Shown: positions 17,864-26,988, numbered from the stretch's first letter. The stretch: 64,000 nucleotides of DNA from Actinotalea alkalitolerans (GCF_023369855.1 NZ_JAMBPP010000012.1:62001-126000); one strand, 5' to 3'. Notes: generated by a model not told the origin, from the letters alone. Numbers and translations are program-made.

Positions 17864-18450
17864 GCACCAACGACCCGGACCAGATCCGCGCCGACATCGC
17901 CAGGACCCGCGCCGAGCTGAGCGCTGACGTCGATGCGCTGGGCGACAAGGTCAGCCCAGGGCAGATCGCCCAACGGCAGAAGGACCGCGTGCGGTCGACC
18001 GCGACAGCGGTCAAGGAGCGAGTGATGGGGACCGCGCACGGCGCGGGCGACTCGGTCTCCTCCCGCGCATCGAGCGCCGGCGAGGCCGTGGGGGACATCC
18101 CCGGCACATTGCGCCGGCAGGCCGAGGGGAACCCGCTGGCCGCGGGCCTGATCGCCTTCGGCGTCGGCTGGCTCGCGTCCAGCCTGATCCCGTCGAGCCA
18201 GAAGGAGCAGGAGGCGTCAGTTCACCTCAGGGAGAAGGCCTCCGGTCTGGCCGACGAGGTGAAGCAGGTCGCCTCGGACGTCGCCCAGGACCTCCAGGAA
18301 CCCCTGCAGGGCGCGGCGCACGCTGTGCAGGAGCGCGCGCAGACCGCTGCGGCCGAGCTGAAGGAAGAGGGCGCAGCGACGGCCCACGGCGTCCAGCACG
18401 ACGCTCAGGCGGCCACGGAGAACATCCAGGGGTCCCGCGCCGGGTCGTGA
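17860..18450 (+). CDS. DUF3618 domain protein
   Basis: The 196-residue product opens with the DUF3618 signature DPDQIRADIARTRAELSADV followed by VDALGDKVSPGQIA. A short hydrophobic segment sits near 95-110 (PLAAGLIAFGVGWLASSLI). The C-terminal half is a repetitive amphipathic helix of Ala, Glu and Gln (VQERAQTAAAELKEEGAATA). DUF3618 proteins usually follow a holin-family gene, as here. Function is unknown. Terminates at a strong hairpin shared with the convergent GAF-ANTAR gene. Confidence 0.85.
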   Translation: MSTNDPDQIRADIARTRAELSADVDALGDKVSPGQIAQRQKDRVRSTATAVKERVMGTAHGAGDSVSSRASSAGEAVGDIPGTLRRQAEGNPLAAGLIAFGVGWLASSLIPSSQKEQEASVHLREKASGLADEVKQVASDVAQDLQEPLQGAAHAVQERAQTAAAELKEEGAATAHGVQHDAQAATENIQGSRAGS

Positions 18451-18468
18451 CACGGCCCGGCGAGGCGC

Positions 18469-18504
18469 GATGGTCGGGCGGCCGTCCGAGGTCGCCCGAC
18501 CATC
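18469..18504. terminator. Bidirectional hairpin terminator
   Basis: A perfect 12-bp stem, GATGGTCGGGCG / CGCCCGACCATC, with a 12-base loop fills the 75-base gap between the convergent DUF3618 and GAF-ANTAR genes. Position and strength support termination from both sides although no T-run is present. Confidence 0.7.
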
Positions 18505-18525
18505 TGCGTCCGCCCGACTGCCGGC

Positions 18526-19269
18526 TCAGTCCCCCGTGGTTCGCTCGCGGAAGGCTGGTGCGGGCCGGGCGGGGCTCCCCGAGACTGCCTCGACCACCGC
18601 CGAGGCGACGTGGCGCAGCTTGACGCTGCGTCGTCGCGACGTCTCCCGCAGCATCGAGAAGGCGGCATCTGCCGAGCAGCAGTGGCGAGCCATGATGACG
18701 CCGATCGCCTGGTCGATCGTGGTGCGTGAGTCCAGGGCTGAACGGAGGTCGGCGTTGAGCGTCTCGGTCTCGACGGTGCGCATGAGAAACCCCCAGGACC
18801 TGGCCACCTCGATCGCGAGCTGCTCGGACCGGTGCGCAGAGGCCGTGTCCGGGACGCACGGCCGGTCGACGTAGACGGTGAGCACGAGGTCGGTGCTCGC
18901 GTCCACGACGGACGGCACGATCACCGCGCCCGCGAAGCCCTCGAGCCCTATGGTCCGGAGCCAACCCGGCCATCGCCCAGGAGGGCGTGTGTCGCGCACG
19001 ATCCGTGGGTTGCCGTCCGCGAGACAGTCCGACGCAGGGCCTACGCCTTGGTCCAGCTCGACGGCCAGGCACCGGACGGCACGCTCGTCGGTGGCGGCGA
19101 CGACGTGCCTCGAGCGATGCCGGGCGACCAGACTCACCGCACCGCGCGTACCGACCCGGCGCAGCGTGCACCGCGCGGCACGGTCGACGAAGTCCTGCGG
19201 GTCCTGCGCCTGGAGCAGCACGGACTGCATCGCTGTGATGGTCCCGGCACGCCAGGTGGGGTCGCTCAT
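18526..19269 (-). CDS. GAF-ANTAR regulator 1
   Basis: The 247-residue protein has an N-terminal GAF-like sensor region (~15-160) and a C-terminal ANTAR domain (~175-235: LRSALDSRTTIDQAIGVIMARH, then ADAAFSMLRETSRRRSVKL). ANTAR domains bind paired RNA hairpins to prevent transcription termination. ATG 19269 follows AAGGAGCACGGGCC. It is divergent from three tandem GAF-ANTAR genes, sharing the 182-base region 19270-19451. Cysteines in the ANTAR (RHCCSAD) are unusual and could be redox-sensitive, but this is speculation. Confidence 0.82.
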   Translation of the reverse strand: MSDPTWRAGTITAMQSVLLQAQDPQDFVDRAARCTLRRVGTRGAVSLVARHRSRHVVAATDERAVRCLAVELDQGVGPASDCLADGNPRIVRDTRPPGRWPGWLRTIGLEGFAGAVIVPSVVDASTDLVLTVYVDRPCVPDTASAHRSEQLAIEVARSWGFLMRTVETETLNADLRSALDSRTTIDQAIGVIMARHCCSADAAFSMLRETSRRRSVKLRHVASAVVEAVSGSPARPAPAFRERTTGD

Positions 19270-19451
19270 GGCCCGTGCTCCTTGGGCTTCGCGCCGAGGT
19301 CCTCGGCGGCATCCGTCGTGCTCTACCAAGAACTGTGCGACTGGTTGTTCGATGTCGCCACACAGGAGCGGCCCCTGGGTGGCCCTCGCGGGGGCCGGCC
19401 GGCCGTTGTAGGTTCGAAAGAAGACCACGGGCGCGAAGGAGGGCCGGTGCG

Positions 19452-20168
19452 ATGGGCGAGGGACCGACCGAGGACGAGCTCGCACAGGTGCTGGATCGCG
19501 GCAGCGGTGCCCTGCCCTCCGACGGGACGGTGGAGGCGGCCCTGCACCTGGTGACCACGGTCGCCGAGCACACCATCGAGGGTGCAGACGGCGTCAGCAT
19601 CACCGCACGTGGACCGGACCACCGTCTCGTGACGATCGACGCTTCCGACGCGTCCGCCGTTCGGGCCGACGACCTCCAGCACCGGATGGGCGAAGGCCCG
19701 TGCCTCGCTGCGTCGACCGACCGTGCGCTGGTCCGCTCGGACGACCTGCTCCACGAGTCTCGGTGGCCCCGCTGGGCCCGGGCCGTCCAGGGGATCGGGT
19801 GCAGGTCCTGCCTGTGCGCACCGCTGGTCGCCGGGGACCGCTGCGTCGGTGCTCTCACGGTCTACTCCCGGCGGGCAGCGGCCCTGACTGAGCGGGACGA
19901 GCAGATGATGGGCATCTTCGCCGCGCAGGCGGCGTTCCTGGTGAGCAACCTCGACGCGCACCGCCGATCCGGCCGGCTCGGTGACGAGCTGCGCACGGCG
20001 CTGCACCGGCGTGACGTCGTCAACCAGGCAAAGGGTTTCGTGATGGGACGTGACGGCACGACCGAGAGCGCAGCGCTCGCCCACCTGGTCGGTCTTGCCC
20101 GCAGCGAGCACCGGACCGTCATCGAGGTCGCCTCTTGCCTCGTCGGGTCGGCAGCCCGGCCCCGGTGA
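19452..20168 (+). CDS. GAF-ANTAR regulator 2
   Basis: The 238-residue protein contains a GAF domain at ~25-165 (DDLQHRMGEGPCLAA, a hallmark of this subgroup; CAPLVAGDRCVGALTVYS) and a C-terminal ANTAR domain (LRTALHRRDVVNQAKGFVMGRDG). The ANTAR should bind RNA antitermination hairpins in response to a small-molecule or stress signal sensed by GAF. ATG 19452 is behind GAAGGAGGG. It is the first of three same-strand paralogs separated by 82 and 46 bases, so co-transcription is likely. Confidence 0.85.
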   Translation: MGEGPTEDELAQVLDRGSGALPSDGTVEAALHLVTTVAEHTIEGADGVSITARGPDHRLVTIDASDASAVRADDLQHRMGEGPCLAASTDRALVRSDDLLHESRWPRWARAVQGIGCRSCLCAPLVAGDRCVGALTVYSRRAAALTERDEQMMGIFAAQAAFLVSNLDAHRRSGRLGDELRTALHRRDVVNQAKGFVMGRDGTTESAALAHLVGLARSEHRTVIEVASCLVGSAARPR

Positions 20169-20250
20169 TCGGCGGGGACTCCCCGCCGTCACCGATCGAG
20201 GATGGGACACTTGGGCAAGAACCGCCCCGGCGCGCTCTGGAGGGAGAGGA

Positions 20251-20943
20251 ATGGCAGACCGCGCGGAGCTGCTGGCCCGGCTCGCGAGCGCCGTTGCCGA
20301 GGCTCCTGAGTCGCAGAGCCTGACATGGCGCCTGTGCGACGCCACGCGCCGCCTGCTCGGTGCTGACGGAGCGTCCATCTCGCTCGACTCGCAGTCCTCG
20401 CGGCCGATGACGGTGTGCGCGACCGACGAGGTCGCCACGGTGCTCGAAGAGCTCCACGAGGTGCTCGGAGAGGGGCCCGCGACCGTGGCCTACACGACCC
20501 GTGAGCCGGTGGTCGCCGAGCTACGGGCGCCGGCACCGGCGTGGTCGGTCTTCGCCGAGGCCGCGACCCGGCAGACGCCTGCCGCCGTGCTGATCGCCTT
20601 GCCGATGCTCTCGGGTGACGTCGTCCTCGGGGTCCTCTCGCTCTACCGTGCGAGTCCTGGACCGCTCTCGGAACCTCTCGACAACGCCGGCTTCCTCGCC
20701 GGCGCCGTGGGCGCGGCACTGCTCTACGACTCGAGCCCGCCGGCTCCGGGCGACGGCACCGGCTGGTCCGACCAGGCCGAGGTCCACCAGGCCACGGGCA
20801 TGGTCGTGGCACAGCTGGGGATCGCCGTCCCGGACGCACTGGCCATCCTGCGGGCGCACGCCTTCGCCCTGGACGTCACGCTCTCGCAGGTGGCACGCGC
20901 CGTGGTGGCACGTGATCTGGACTTCACCGAACCCCCACCATGA
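20251..20943 (+). CDS. GAF-ANTAR regulator 3
   Basis: The 230-residue protein has a GAF domain at ~10-160 (HEVLGEGPATVAYTT; IALPMLSGDVVLGVLSLYR) and a shorter ANTAR-like C-terminus (EVHQATGMVVAQLGIAVPDAL). The ANTAR keeps the Q-A-x-G-x-V core but the first helix is short, so RNA binding is less certain than in its neighbours. ATG 20251 follows GGAGGGAGAGGA. Middle gene of the tandem three. Confidence 0.82.
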   Translation: MADRAELLARLASAVAEAPESQSLTWRLCDATRRLLGADGASISLDSQSSRPMTVCATDEVATVLEELHEVLGEGPATVAYTTREPVVAELRAPAPAWSVFAEAATRQTPAAVLIALPMLSGDVVLGVLSLYRASPGPLSEPLDNAGFLAGAVGAALLYDSSPPAPGDGTGWSDQAEVHQATGMVVAQLGIAVPDALAILRAHAFALDVTLSQVARAVVARDLDFTEPPP

Positions 20944-20989
20944 CCGTCCACCCGTGCCCACTCTCGACCCCGCCCGGCAGGAGGTACCC

Positions 20990-21733
20990 ATGAAGACCCC
21001 GAAGACTGCTGTCGCCGCACTGGCGGACGTCACCGCGGCCATCGTCGACGAGTACGACGTGGTGAGCTGCCTGACCCGGCTGGTGACCTCGTGCGGTGAG
21101 GTGCTCGGCGCCAGCGCCACCGGGATCCTTGTCCTGGCCGACGCCTCCACCCAGGCCGGTGGTGGTGGGCGGCTCGAGCTCCTCGCCGCGTCCTCGCACG
21201 CGGCGAGCGAGCTCGAGCTCTACCAGGAGCAGGTGGGAGAGGGACCGTGCGTGGACGTGATCTCCATCGGTGCGGCCCTCGGCGTCGCCGGGGAGCAGCC
21301 GCTGCGCGAGCGGTGGCCGGTCCTCGGTGAGGTCTTCGTCACGAAGGGACTGCTCGGCGTGCACGCCGAGCCGTTGCGCTGGCACGGGTCGACCTTCGGC
21401 GGCCTGAACCTCTTCTTCGGCTCGTCAGCTGCGCTCTCCGCGGAGGAGCAGGTCGTGGCCAGAGCGTTCGCCGATGTGGCGAGCCTGACGATCATGCACG
21501 CGGGTGTGCTCAGCGCGACGGCCATCACGCGTGAGGTGCAGGAGGCGCTCAACGGGCGCATCGTCATCGAGCAGGCGAAGGGGGTGCTCGCCGTCCAGGA
21601 GTCCGTGGAGCCGGGACGGGCCTTCGACCTCCTGGTGACCCGTTCCGCGTCCACAGGCATCTCGTTGGCCGGGCTCGCCGAGCGGGTGCTCGCCAACGCG
21701 CAACGCGGTGCGCACTGGACGACGCACCGCTGA
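20990..21733 (+). CDS. GAF-ANTAR regulator 4
   Basis: The 247-residue protein has a GAF domain at ~10-170 (YQEQVGEGPCVDVISIG, then WHGSTFGGLNLFF) and a full ANTAR domain at ~185-240 (LNGRIVIEQAKGVLAVQ, AFDLLVTRSASTGISLAGLA). ATG 20990 follows a GGAGGTACCC site. It is the last of the tandem three. The sigma factor gene begins 115 bases later; nothing is recognisable in that gap. Confidence 0.85.
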   Translation: MKTPKTAVAALADVTAAIVDEYDVVSCLTRLVTSCGEVLGASATGILVLADASTQAGGGGRLELLAASSHAASELELYQEQVGEGPCVDVISIGAALGVAGEQPLRERWPVLGEVFVTKGLLGVHAEPLRWHGSTFGGLNLFFGSSAALSAEEQVVARAFADVASLTIMHAGVLSATAITREVQEALNGRIVIEQAKGVLAVQESVEPGRAFDLLVTRSASTGISLAGLAERVLANAQRGAHWTTHR

Positions 21734-21848
21734 CAGGTCGGCACCAGCGGCGAGATCACCGCGCGCGGCGGCCCGGGCGACGAGCTTCCTGGGCACGCGC
21801 AGACCGGTGCGGTGCGGTCCCCGGCCGTCGATACGGCATCCTGGCTCG

Positions 21849-22397
21849 GTGGGCGACGACTTCGAGGGGGTGCTCGAACGGGCTCGCGCGGGCTCGCCCG
21901 AGGCCTTCACCGTCCTCTACACCGAGCTCTCGCGGCCCGTGACGGCCTTCCTCCGGTCGCGGGGCGTCCGGGAGGTCGACGACGTCGCGAGCGAGGTCTT
22001 CCTCGCTGTCTTCACCGGGATCGGCCGGTTCGTGGGCGATGAGGCGCAGTTCCGGGCGTGGGTCTTCACCATCGCGCACCGACGGGTGGTCGACGGATGG
22101 CGCAGGGGCGCACGCAGCCCCGCGACGCAGCCCTTCGAGCCCGCAGCCGACCCCCGCACCGCCCCGAGCGCCGAGTCGCAGGCGTTGGACCTCCTGGGTG
22201 GCCGTGACGCCGTCGCACTGCTGGACCGGCTGACCGACGACCAGCGGGAGGTGCTCCTGCTGAGGATCATCGGCGACCTCACCGTCGACCAGGTCAGCGA
22301 GGTGCTCGGCAAGCGGCCGGGTGCGGTCAAGGCGGCTCAGCGGCGAGGTCTGGCCACCCTGCGACGCCTCGTCGTCTCCGAGGGAGTACCCCTGTGA
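21849..22397 (+). CDS. ECF-type RNA polymerase sigma factor
   Basis: The 182-residue protein has sigma region 2 (GSPEAFTVLYTELSRPVTAF, EVDDVASEVFLAVFTG, FRAWVFTIAHRRVVDGWRR) and region 4 (LDRLTDDQREVLLLRIIGDL, VDQVSEVLGKRPGAVKAAQ). It directs polymerase to a small stress regulon. GTG 21849 begins at VGDDFEGVLERA; no strong ribosome site is visible. The stop overlaps the GTG of the next gene (GTGA), indicating coupling with its membrane partner, the likely anti-sigma factor. Confidence 0.9.
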   Translation: MGDDFEGVLERARAGSPEAFTVLYTELSRPVTAFLRSRGVREVDDVASEVFLAVFTGIGRFVGDEAQFRAWVFTIAHRRVVDGWRRGARSPATQPFEPAADPRTAPSAESQALDLLGGRDAVALLDRLTDDQREVLLLRIIGDLTVDQVSEVLGKRPGAVKAAQRRGLATLRRLVVSEGVPL

Positions 22398-23470
22398 GGC
22401 GCCGCGACGATGACCACTCTGTGAGGGTGACGGTGGACGAGCGCGTGCTGCAGGGTGAGGACGTGCCCGGTGAGGCTGACCTCGTGCATGTCGTGACCGC
22501 GGTCCGGCGGATGGTCCAGGCGACCGAGCCGAGGCCCCACGAGGCGCTGAGCGCGGTCCTGCGTGAGGGCCTGCCTGGTGCACACCTCCCGACAGGACTC
22601 GGCGCGTCGGACGGCGGACGGTCTGCGGCTCCGCTGCACCGGCGGGTCGCGGGCTACATCGCCGGCGTGGGTGTGGCCACCAAGCTTGCCCTGGGCGCGG
22701 GGGTCGCGGTCGCATCGGTCGCAGGAGCAGCGACGGTCGACGCCGTGCCCGACGTGATCCAGCGGCCCGCGGCTGCCGTCGTCTCGGCCGTGGGCGACCT
22801 GGTCAGGACGGTGTCGAGCGGTCCGGTACCGGGCTCGCTGGTGCCGGACCGGTCCGACGACCCCGTACCCGGCACGGGCTCGGCGCCGTACCCGACCACG
22901 CCCGGGCTCGCACCCCGGTCTGAGGCCGTTTCGGGAGGAGGAGTCGACCCGTCGGGGGCCGCGCGGAAGACCGACGCCGGCGCCCTCGACCGTCGAGCAC
23001 CGGGGTCTGGCGAGCCGGCACCCGAGCGTGTGCACCAGGGGCCTGAGGACCAGCTCGGCGGCGGGCTCCTCGACCCCGTGGATCAGGCGCGGCGCGCCTC
23101 CGCGCCCGGACAGCAGGCCGTCGAGCCGCGGGCCGGTGCTGCGCAGGCGGGAACGGACGCGCCTGGAGAGCTCAGCACGTCTCGAGCCCCGAGCACGACG
23201 AGGACCCCCTCCGCACCTCCCGTGCCGCCGACACGACCGACGGAGGAACGCCACAGCGTCCCGGCCCCGGTCCCAGACCTCCCCGAGCAGGCCCGATCCA
23301 CAGGACCGGTTGTCCCCAGGTCCTCCGCGTCGGGTCGGGACGACCGTGCCGACCCGACGCCGGGCCCGTCAGCACCGTTCGCTGCGCCGGCCGTGCCCAC
23401 AGGGGAGCGGCCTCGATCGACGCCTGGCGCTCGCGTGGACCCCGAGGACACCAGGCATCCCAAGGGGTGA
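22394..23470 (+). CDS. Proline-rich membrane protein, putative anti-sigma factor
   Basis: The 358-residue product is translationally coupled to the ECF sigma gene. Residues 1-85 are cytoplasmic and could hold a sigma-binding region, but I see no ZAS zinc motif (H-x3-C-x2-C). One membrane segment follows at ~90-115 (AGYIAGVGVATKLALGAGVA). The remaining ~240 residues are disordered and rich in Pro, Ala, Arg and Ser, predicted outside the cell. Anti-sigma function rests on gene order only. Alternative: a surface protein controlled by the sigma factor. Confidence 0.65.
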   Translation: MRRRDDDHSVRVTVDERVLQGEDVPGEADLVHVVTAVRRMVQATEPRPHEALSAVLREGLPGAHLPTGLGASDGGRSAAPLHRRVAGYIAGVGVATKLALGAGVAVASVAGAATVDAVPDVIQRPAAAVVSAVGDLVRTVSSGPVPGSLVPDRSDDPVPGTGSAPYPTTPGLAPRSEAVSGGGVDPSGAARKTDAGALDRRAPGSGEPAPERVHQGPEDQLGGGLLDPVDQARRASAPGQQAVEPRAGAAQAGTDAPGELSTSRAPSTTRTPSAPPVPPTRPTEERHSVPAPVPDLPEQARSTGPVVPRSSASGRDDRADPTPGPSAPFAAPAVPTGERPRSTPGARVDPEDTRHPKG

Positions 23471-23574
23471 GACGATCCCGCGAACCCGTATCCCCGCGGG
23501 ACGTGGTCACGATTGCGCTCCTGAGACGGCCGCTCGGGTCCCCCCACCCGGATGAGCGGCGGTCCGTGCGGACC

Positions 23575-23615
23575 GACGCCGCCCCGGAGGACCCCCCCTC
23601 CACCGGGGCGGCGTC
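23575..23615. terminator. GC-rich hairpin, probable terminator
   Basis: A perfect 13-bp stem, GACGCCGCCCCGG / CCGGGGCGGCGTC, encloses a 15-base C-rich loop. It lies 105 bases after the sigma/anti-sigma operon and 70 bases before thrE. It is a strong candidate terminator for the sigma operon, without a T-run. Nothing else is recognised in the 214-base gap. Confidence 0.55.
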
Positions 23616-23684
23616 GCCCGTCCGCTCCCTCGCGCAGGGCGGCACCGTGCAGGCTCGTCCCGCGGGCACGACTACGCTCGCACC

Positions 23685-25217
23685 ATGCGAGGCTCCCGGG
23701 GTGTGCGTCGCCTCGCGCAACAGGTGCTCGGGGGTGCGCCGCGCGTGCACGTCGGGATGCGTGCCACCGATGCCGGCCTGGACGAGTCCGTGGTCCGGGG
23801 AGCCATCGAGCTCGCCCTGCGCATCGGTGAGGCCATGCTCTCGCTGGGGGCACCCGCCGCCGACGTGACCGGTGCCATCAACCGGGTCATCCGCGCCTTC
23901 GGACTCCCGCGCTGCCAGGTCGAGGTCAACTTCACCACGATCACCCTGTCCTACGACCGGGGTGGTGCTGCCTATCCGATAACCCTGATGCGCATCGCAC
24001 CGAGCCGGATCGCCGACTACGGCCGCCTGGGGAGCGTGATGGAGCTCGCCCAGGAGATCGGCGAGCAGCGCACCTCGCTCGACGAGGCCCCCGCACGGCT
24101 CGAACGGGATCACGGGCGGCTCGACGAGATCGTGCAGGCGCCGCACTCCTACCGCCGCTGGGTCGTGACCCTCGTGCTCTCTGTGCTGGCGGGCGCCGTC
24201 GCCGTCCTGCTCGGTGGGGGGGCGGGCGTCGCGCTGGTGGCAGGGGCGACGACCGCGGTGATCGACCGGGTCGTCTTGGCGCTCGAACGATGGGGCCTTC
24301 CTGCCTTCTTCCTGCAGATGGTCGGCGCCGGGATCGCCAGCTCGGTGGCCGTCGGGCTGCACCTGGTCATCCCGGTCCTCCCGGTCGAGCTCGAGGCACT
24401 CCCGCCCTCGCTCGTGGTCGCCTCGGGGATCGTCGTGCTGCTCGCGGGTCTCTCCCTGGTGGGTTCGGCCGAGGACGCGATCAGCGGCTTCCCCCAGACG
24501 GCTGGTGCCAGGGCGTTCGAGGTGGTGGTCCTGACCCTCGGGATCGTGGTCGGCATCGGTGCGGTGCTCGACATCGCCCGACGCGCGGGCGTGGACCTCC
24601 CGGTGATCAACGTCGAGGGGAGGTCCGTTCCCGTCGTCGTGGTGGTGACCGCAGGTGCGGTGATCGCGGGTGCGTGGGCGGTCGCCTCCTACGCGCGTCC
24701 GAGGGCGGCAGCCGCCGCGGCAGTGGCCGGAGCGGTCGCCTCGATCGTCTTCAGCGTCGCCCGCGACCTGGGCGCGGGACCGGCGGTGGCGAGCGCGGCC
24801 GCAGCGCTGCTCATCGGCTTCCTGGCGGAGTACGCCGGTCCACGACTGCGGGTGCCGCCACTGGTCATCTCGGTGTGCGGCATCGTGCCCCTGCTGCCCG
24901 GGCTGGCGATCTACCGCGGTCTGTACGACCTCGTGAACGAGCCGACAGGAGGGCTCGGTCCCGGTGCAGCCGGCCTCCTGGGCGCGGCCATGGTGGGTCT
25001 GGGTCTGGCCGGGGGAGTCACCCTGGGTGAGTACCTCGCTGCGCCTCTGCGCCGACGACACCATCGGCAACGCTCGCTCAAGGCGCTGCGACGGCGTTCC
25101 CCGTGGGTGCCCCGACCTCGAGGTCAACGCCTGCAGGACGAGGTGCGCGGGCAGGGAGGGCAGGCCACCAGCCGTGCTGGCGGGCACCAGACCGACCCCG
25201 AGCCACCTGGCGGCTGA
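23685..25217 (+). CDS. Threonine/serine exporter family protein (ThrE)
   Basis: The 510-residue protein has the ThrE layout: an N-terminal soluble domain (~25-155, with AMLSLGAPAADVTGAINRV and FTTITLSY), then about ten membrane spans in two groups, DUF1212-like (VVTLVLSVLAGAVAVLLGGG onward) and DUF3815-like (PPLVISVCGIVPLLPG, AIYRGLYDLV). In Corynebacterium ThrE exports threonine and serine using the proton gradient. A basic, disordered ~60-residue tail follows the last span. ATG 23685. It is convergent with the STAS gene. Confidence 0.9.
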   Translation: MRGSRGVRRLAQQVLGGAPRVHVGMRATDAGLDESVVRGAIELALRIGEAMLSLGAPAADVTGAINRVIRAFGLPRCQVEVNFTTITLSYDRGGAAYPITLMRIAPSRIADYGRLGSVMELAQEIGEQRTSLDEAPARLERDHGRLDEIVQAPHSYRRWVVTLVLSVLAGAVAVLLGGGAGVALVAGATTAVIDRVVLALERWGLPAFFLQMVGAGIASSVAVGLHLVIPVLPVELEALPPSLVVASGIVVLLAGLSLVGSAEDAISGFPQTAGARAFEVVVLTLGIVVGIGAVLDIARRAGVDLPVINVEGRSVPVVVVVTAGAVIAGAWAVASYARPRAAAAAAVAGAVASIVFSVARDLGAGPAVASAAAALLIGFLAEYAGPRLRVPPLVISVCGIVPLLPGLAIYRGLYDLVNEPTGGLGPGAAGLLGAAMVGLGLAGGVTLGEYLAAPLRRRHHRQRSLKALRRRSPWVPRPRGQRLQDEVRGQGGQATSRAGGHQTDPEPPGG

Positions 25218-25280
25218 CGACGCCGGGTACGGCCGGTGCCGACACACCTCCTCGCGAACACCACGGCGGGACCTGGTCAG

Positions 25281-25976
25281 TCAGCGGTCGAGCAGCGTCG
25301 CCGTGACGATCACGCTCGAACCGGCGCGACGAAGGTCCAGGGCGTCGAGGTCCGTGCCGATCCGGCCGCGAAGGCCAGCGAGCACGTGCACGGACAGGGG
25401 CTGCGCCAGCTCGAGGGTGAGGGAGACCTCGGTGATGCCATGGGACCGGGCCTGTGACATCGCCTCGCACACCAGCCACGACGCCGTGGTGGCGACCCCT
25501 CCGACAGGTGGCGGGCCCAGACGGAGCACCGCGTGCGTGCGGTCGAGGTACCTGACCGAGACGGTCATTCCACGGGCCCTCACCAGGGTGCAGGTCGCCC
25601 TCACACCAGCCTCGGGGGTGATCCTGCTGGGCCTTCCGGAGGTCGTCAGCGAGTCCGTCAGCCCGAGCTCGAGGAGGAGGTCGCGGATCGGCCCGTGCTG
25701 GGTGGCGAGGGTGACGTCCAGGCCCTGGTCCCGCCCGTTCTTGGCGCACTGGATGACGAACGCGAGGCCGGCCGAGTCGATGGACGTCGTGCCCGACAGG
25801 TCCAGCACCATCGGCAGGTCCCGTTGCAGCATCTGTGACATCGCCGAACTCGCCTCGGCACGAAGCGCCGTCCCGATCTCCCCGCACAGGTGGGTGATGG
25901 TTGCGGCGTTCGTCTGGGTGACCGTGATCGTCCCGAGGTCGTCAGGGCGCTCCATCACAGAACGGGAAGCATTCAT
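25281..25976 (-). CDS. STAS-domain protein, anti-anti-sigma-like
   Basis: The 231-residue protein has a STAS domain at ~10-110. The site of regulatory phosphorylation in such proteins is kept: VLDLSGTTSIDSAGLAFVI, with Asp-Ser-Ala. The remaining ~115 residues form a second domain with HATPase/STAS-like strands that I cannot name (VSVRYLDRTHAVLRLG, EAMSQARSHGITEVSLTL). It could antagonise the RsbW-like kinase encoded at 5833-6270. ATG 25976 is chosen over upstream in-frame codons because it follows AAGGGG. Confidence 0.75.
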   Translation of the reverse strand: MNASRSVMERPDDLGTITVTQTNAATITHLCGEIGTALRAEASSAMSQMLQRDLPMVLDLSGTTSIDSAGLAFVIQCAKNGRDQGLDVTLATQHGPIRDLLLELGLTDSLTTSGRPSRITPEAGVRATCTLVRARGMTVSVRYLDRTHAVLRLGPPPVGGVATTASWLVCEAMSQARSHGITEVSLTLELAQPLSVHVLAGLRGRIGTDLDALDLRRAGSSVIVTATLLDR

Positions 25977-26066
25977 TCGGGGGACCCCTTGGCACAGTGC
26001 ACCGCTCGCGGGCGGAGTCCTCACCCTGCTCCGCACCCTACACGCTCGGCCGTGACGCCCGACCGC

Positions 26067-26810
26067 TCACTGGTCCCCAGGAAGGAGACGGGTCTGCACG
26101 ATCTGCCGTGCCAGATCGTGCAGCTTGATGTTCCGATGCTGGCTGAGGCGGGCCAGCACCGCGAAGGACCGCTTCGGGGTCAGCCCGTAGCGCTCCATCA
26201 CGATGCCCATCGCCTGGCCGATGGTGTCCCGGCGCACCAGCGCGTCACGGAGCTGCTCCTCCTTCGCGGCGCCGACGATCGCCACGGCAGCATGGGTGGC
26301 GAAGAGCAGCGCGACGTCCTCGGAGTCCTGGGAGAAGGCATGCGGGGACTCGCTGAGCAGGTTGAGTGCGCCGAGGTCGTCACCGTTGACGAACAGTCGC
26401 ACGCACAGCATGCTTCCCGCGCCCAGACGGCTGGCCGTGGCGCTGAAACGAGGCCACCGCTGCTCCGTCGCCATCTGGGGAACCTGCACGGTTCGCCGGT
26501 GGTAGAGCACGTCCAGGCAGGGCCCCTCCCCGGCGTCGTACTGGGCGTTGTCGGTCCGGCGGGGGAGCTCGCTGGTCGATGCCCTCGTGATCACCTCTCG
26601 GCGGTCCTTGACCATCGAGATGCTGGCGTGCTGCGCGCCGGGCACAGTGCCGATCGCCGCGCCCACGATCGCGTCGAGGGTGCCCTGGAGGTCCTCCTCC
26701 TGCTCAAGGCTCAGCGCGACCCGGCTCAGCTCAGCCGCGAGGTCGCCGGGTGTGAGGACCGTACCCGCGTCCCGGCTCGATGCGAGGTGGTTCCGCTCGT
26801 CGTCCGCCAT
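26067..26810 (-). CDS. GAF-ANTAR regulator 5
   Basis: The 247-residue protein has a GAF domain at ~25-175 (AQYDAGEGPCLDVLYHRR, CVRLFVNGDDLGALNLLSE) and a well-kept ANTAR domain (LRDALVRRDTIGQAMGIVMERY, KRSFAVLARLSQHRNIKLHDL). It is the fifth protein of this type in the window and the only one not in the 18.5-21.7 kb cluster. ATG 26810. A GC hairpin-like stretch around 26833-26856 lies just upstream and could be an nrdJ terminator. Confidence 0.87.
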   Translation of the reverse strand: MADDERNHLASSRDAGTVLTPGDLAAELSRVALSLEQEEDLQGTLDAIVGAAIGTVPGAQHASISMVKDRREVITRASTSELPRRTDNAQYDAGEGPCLDVLYHRRTVQVPQMATEQRWPRFSATASRLGAGSMLCVRLFVNGDDLGALNLLSESPHAFSQDSEDVALLFATHAAVAIVGAAKEEQLRDALVRRDTIGQAMGIVMERYGLTPKRSFAVLARLSQHRNIKLHDLARQIVQTRLLPGDQ

Positions 26811-26988
26811 GCTGCCGACCTATCCGCTGCGCCTCGGCCCCCGGGGGCTGAGGGCTCGGACGGCGCCCTTCCATGATGCCTCACCGGGGGCCCAGGCGGC
26901 ACCCGCGCACGCCCTCGGTGACCTCGAGCACACCGCTGGCCCGTGCCCTCGTGCGGAGGGACCGGGCCAGCGGCGTCGTCGGTCGTGG

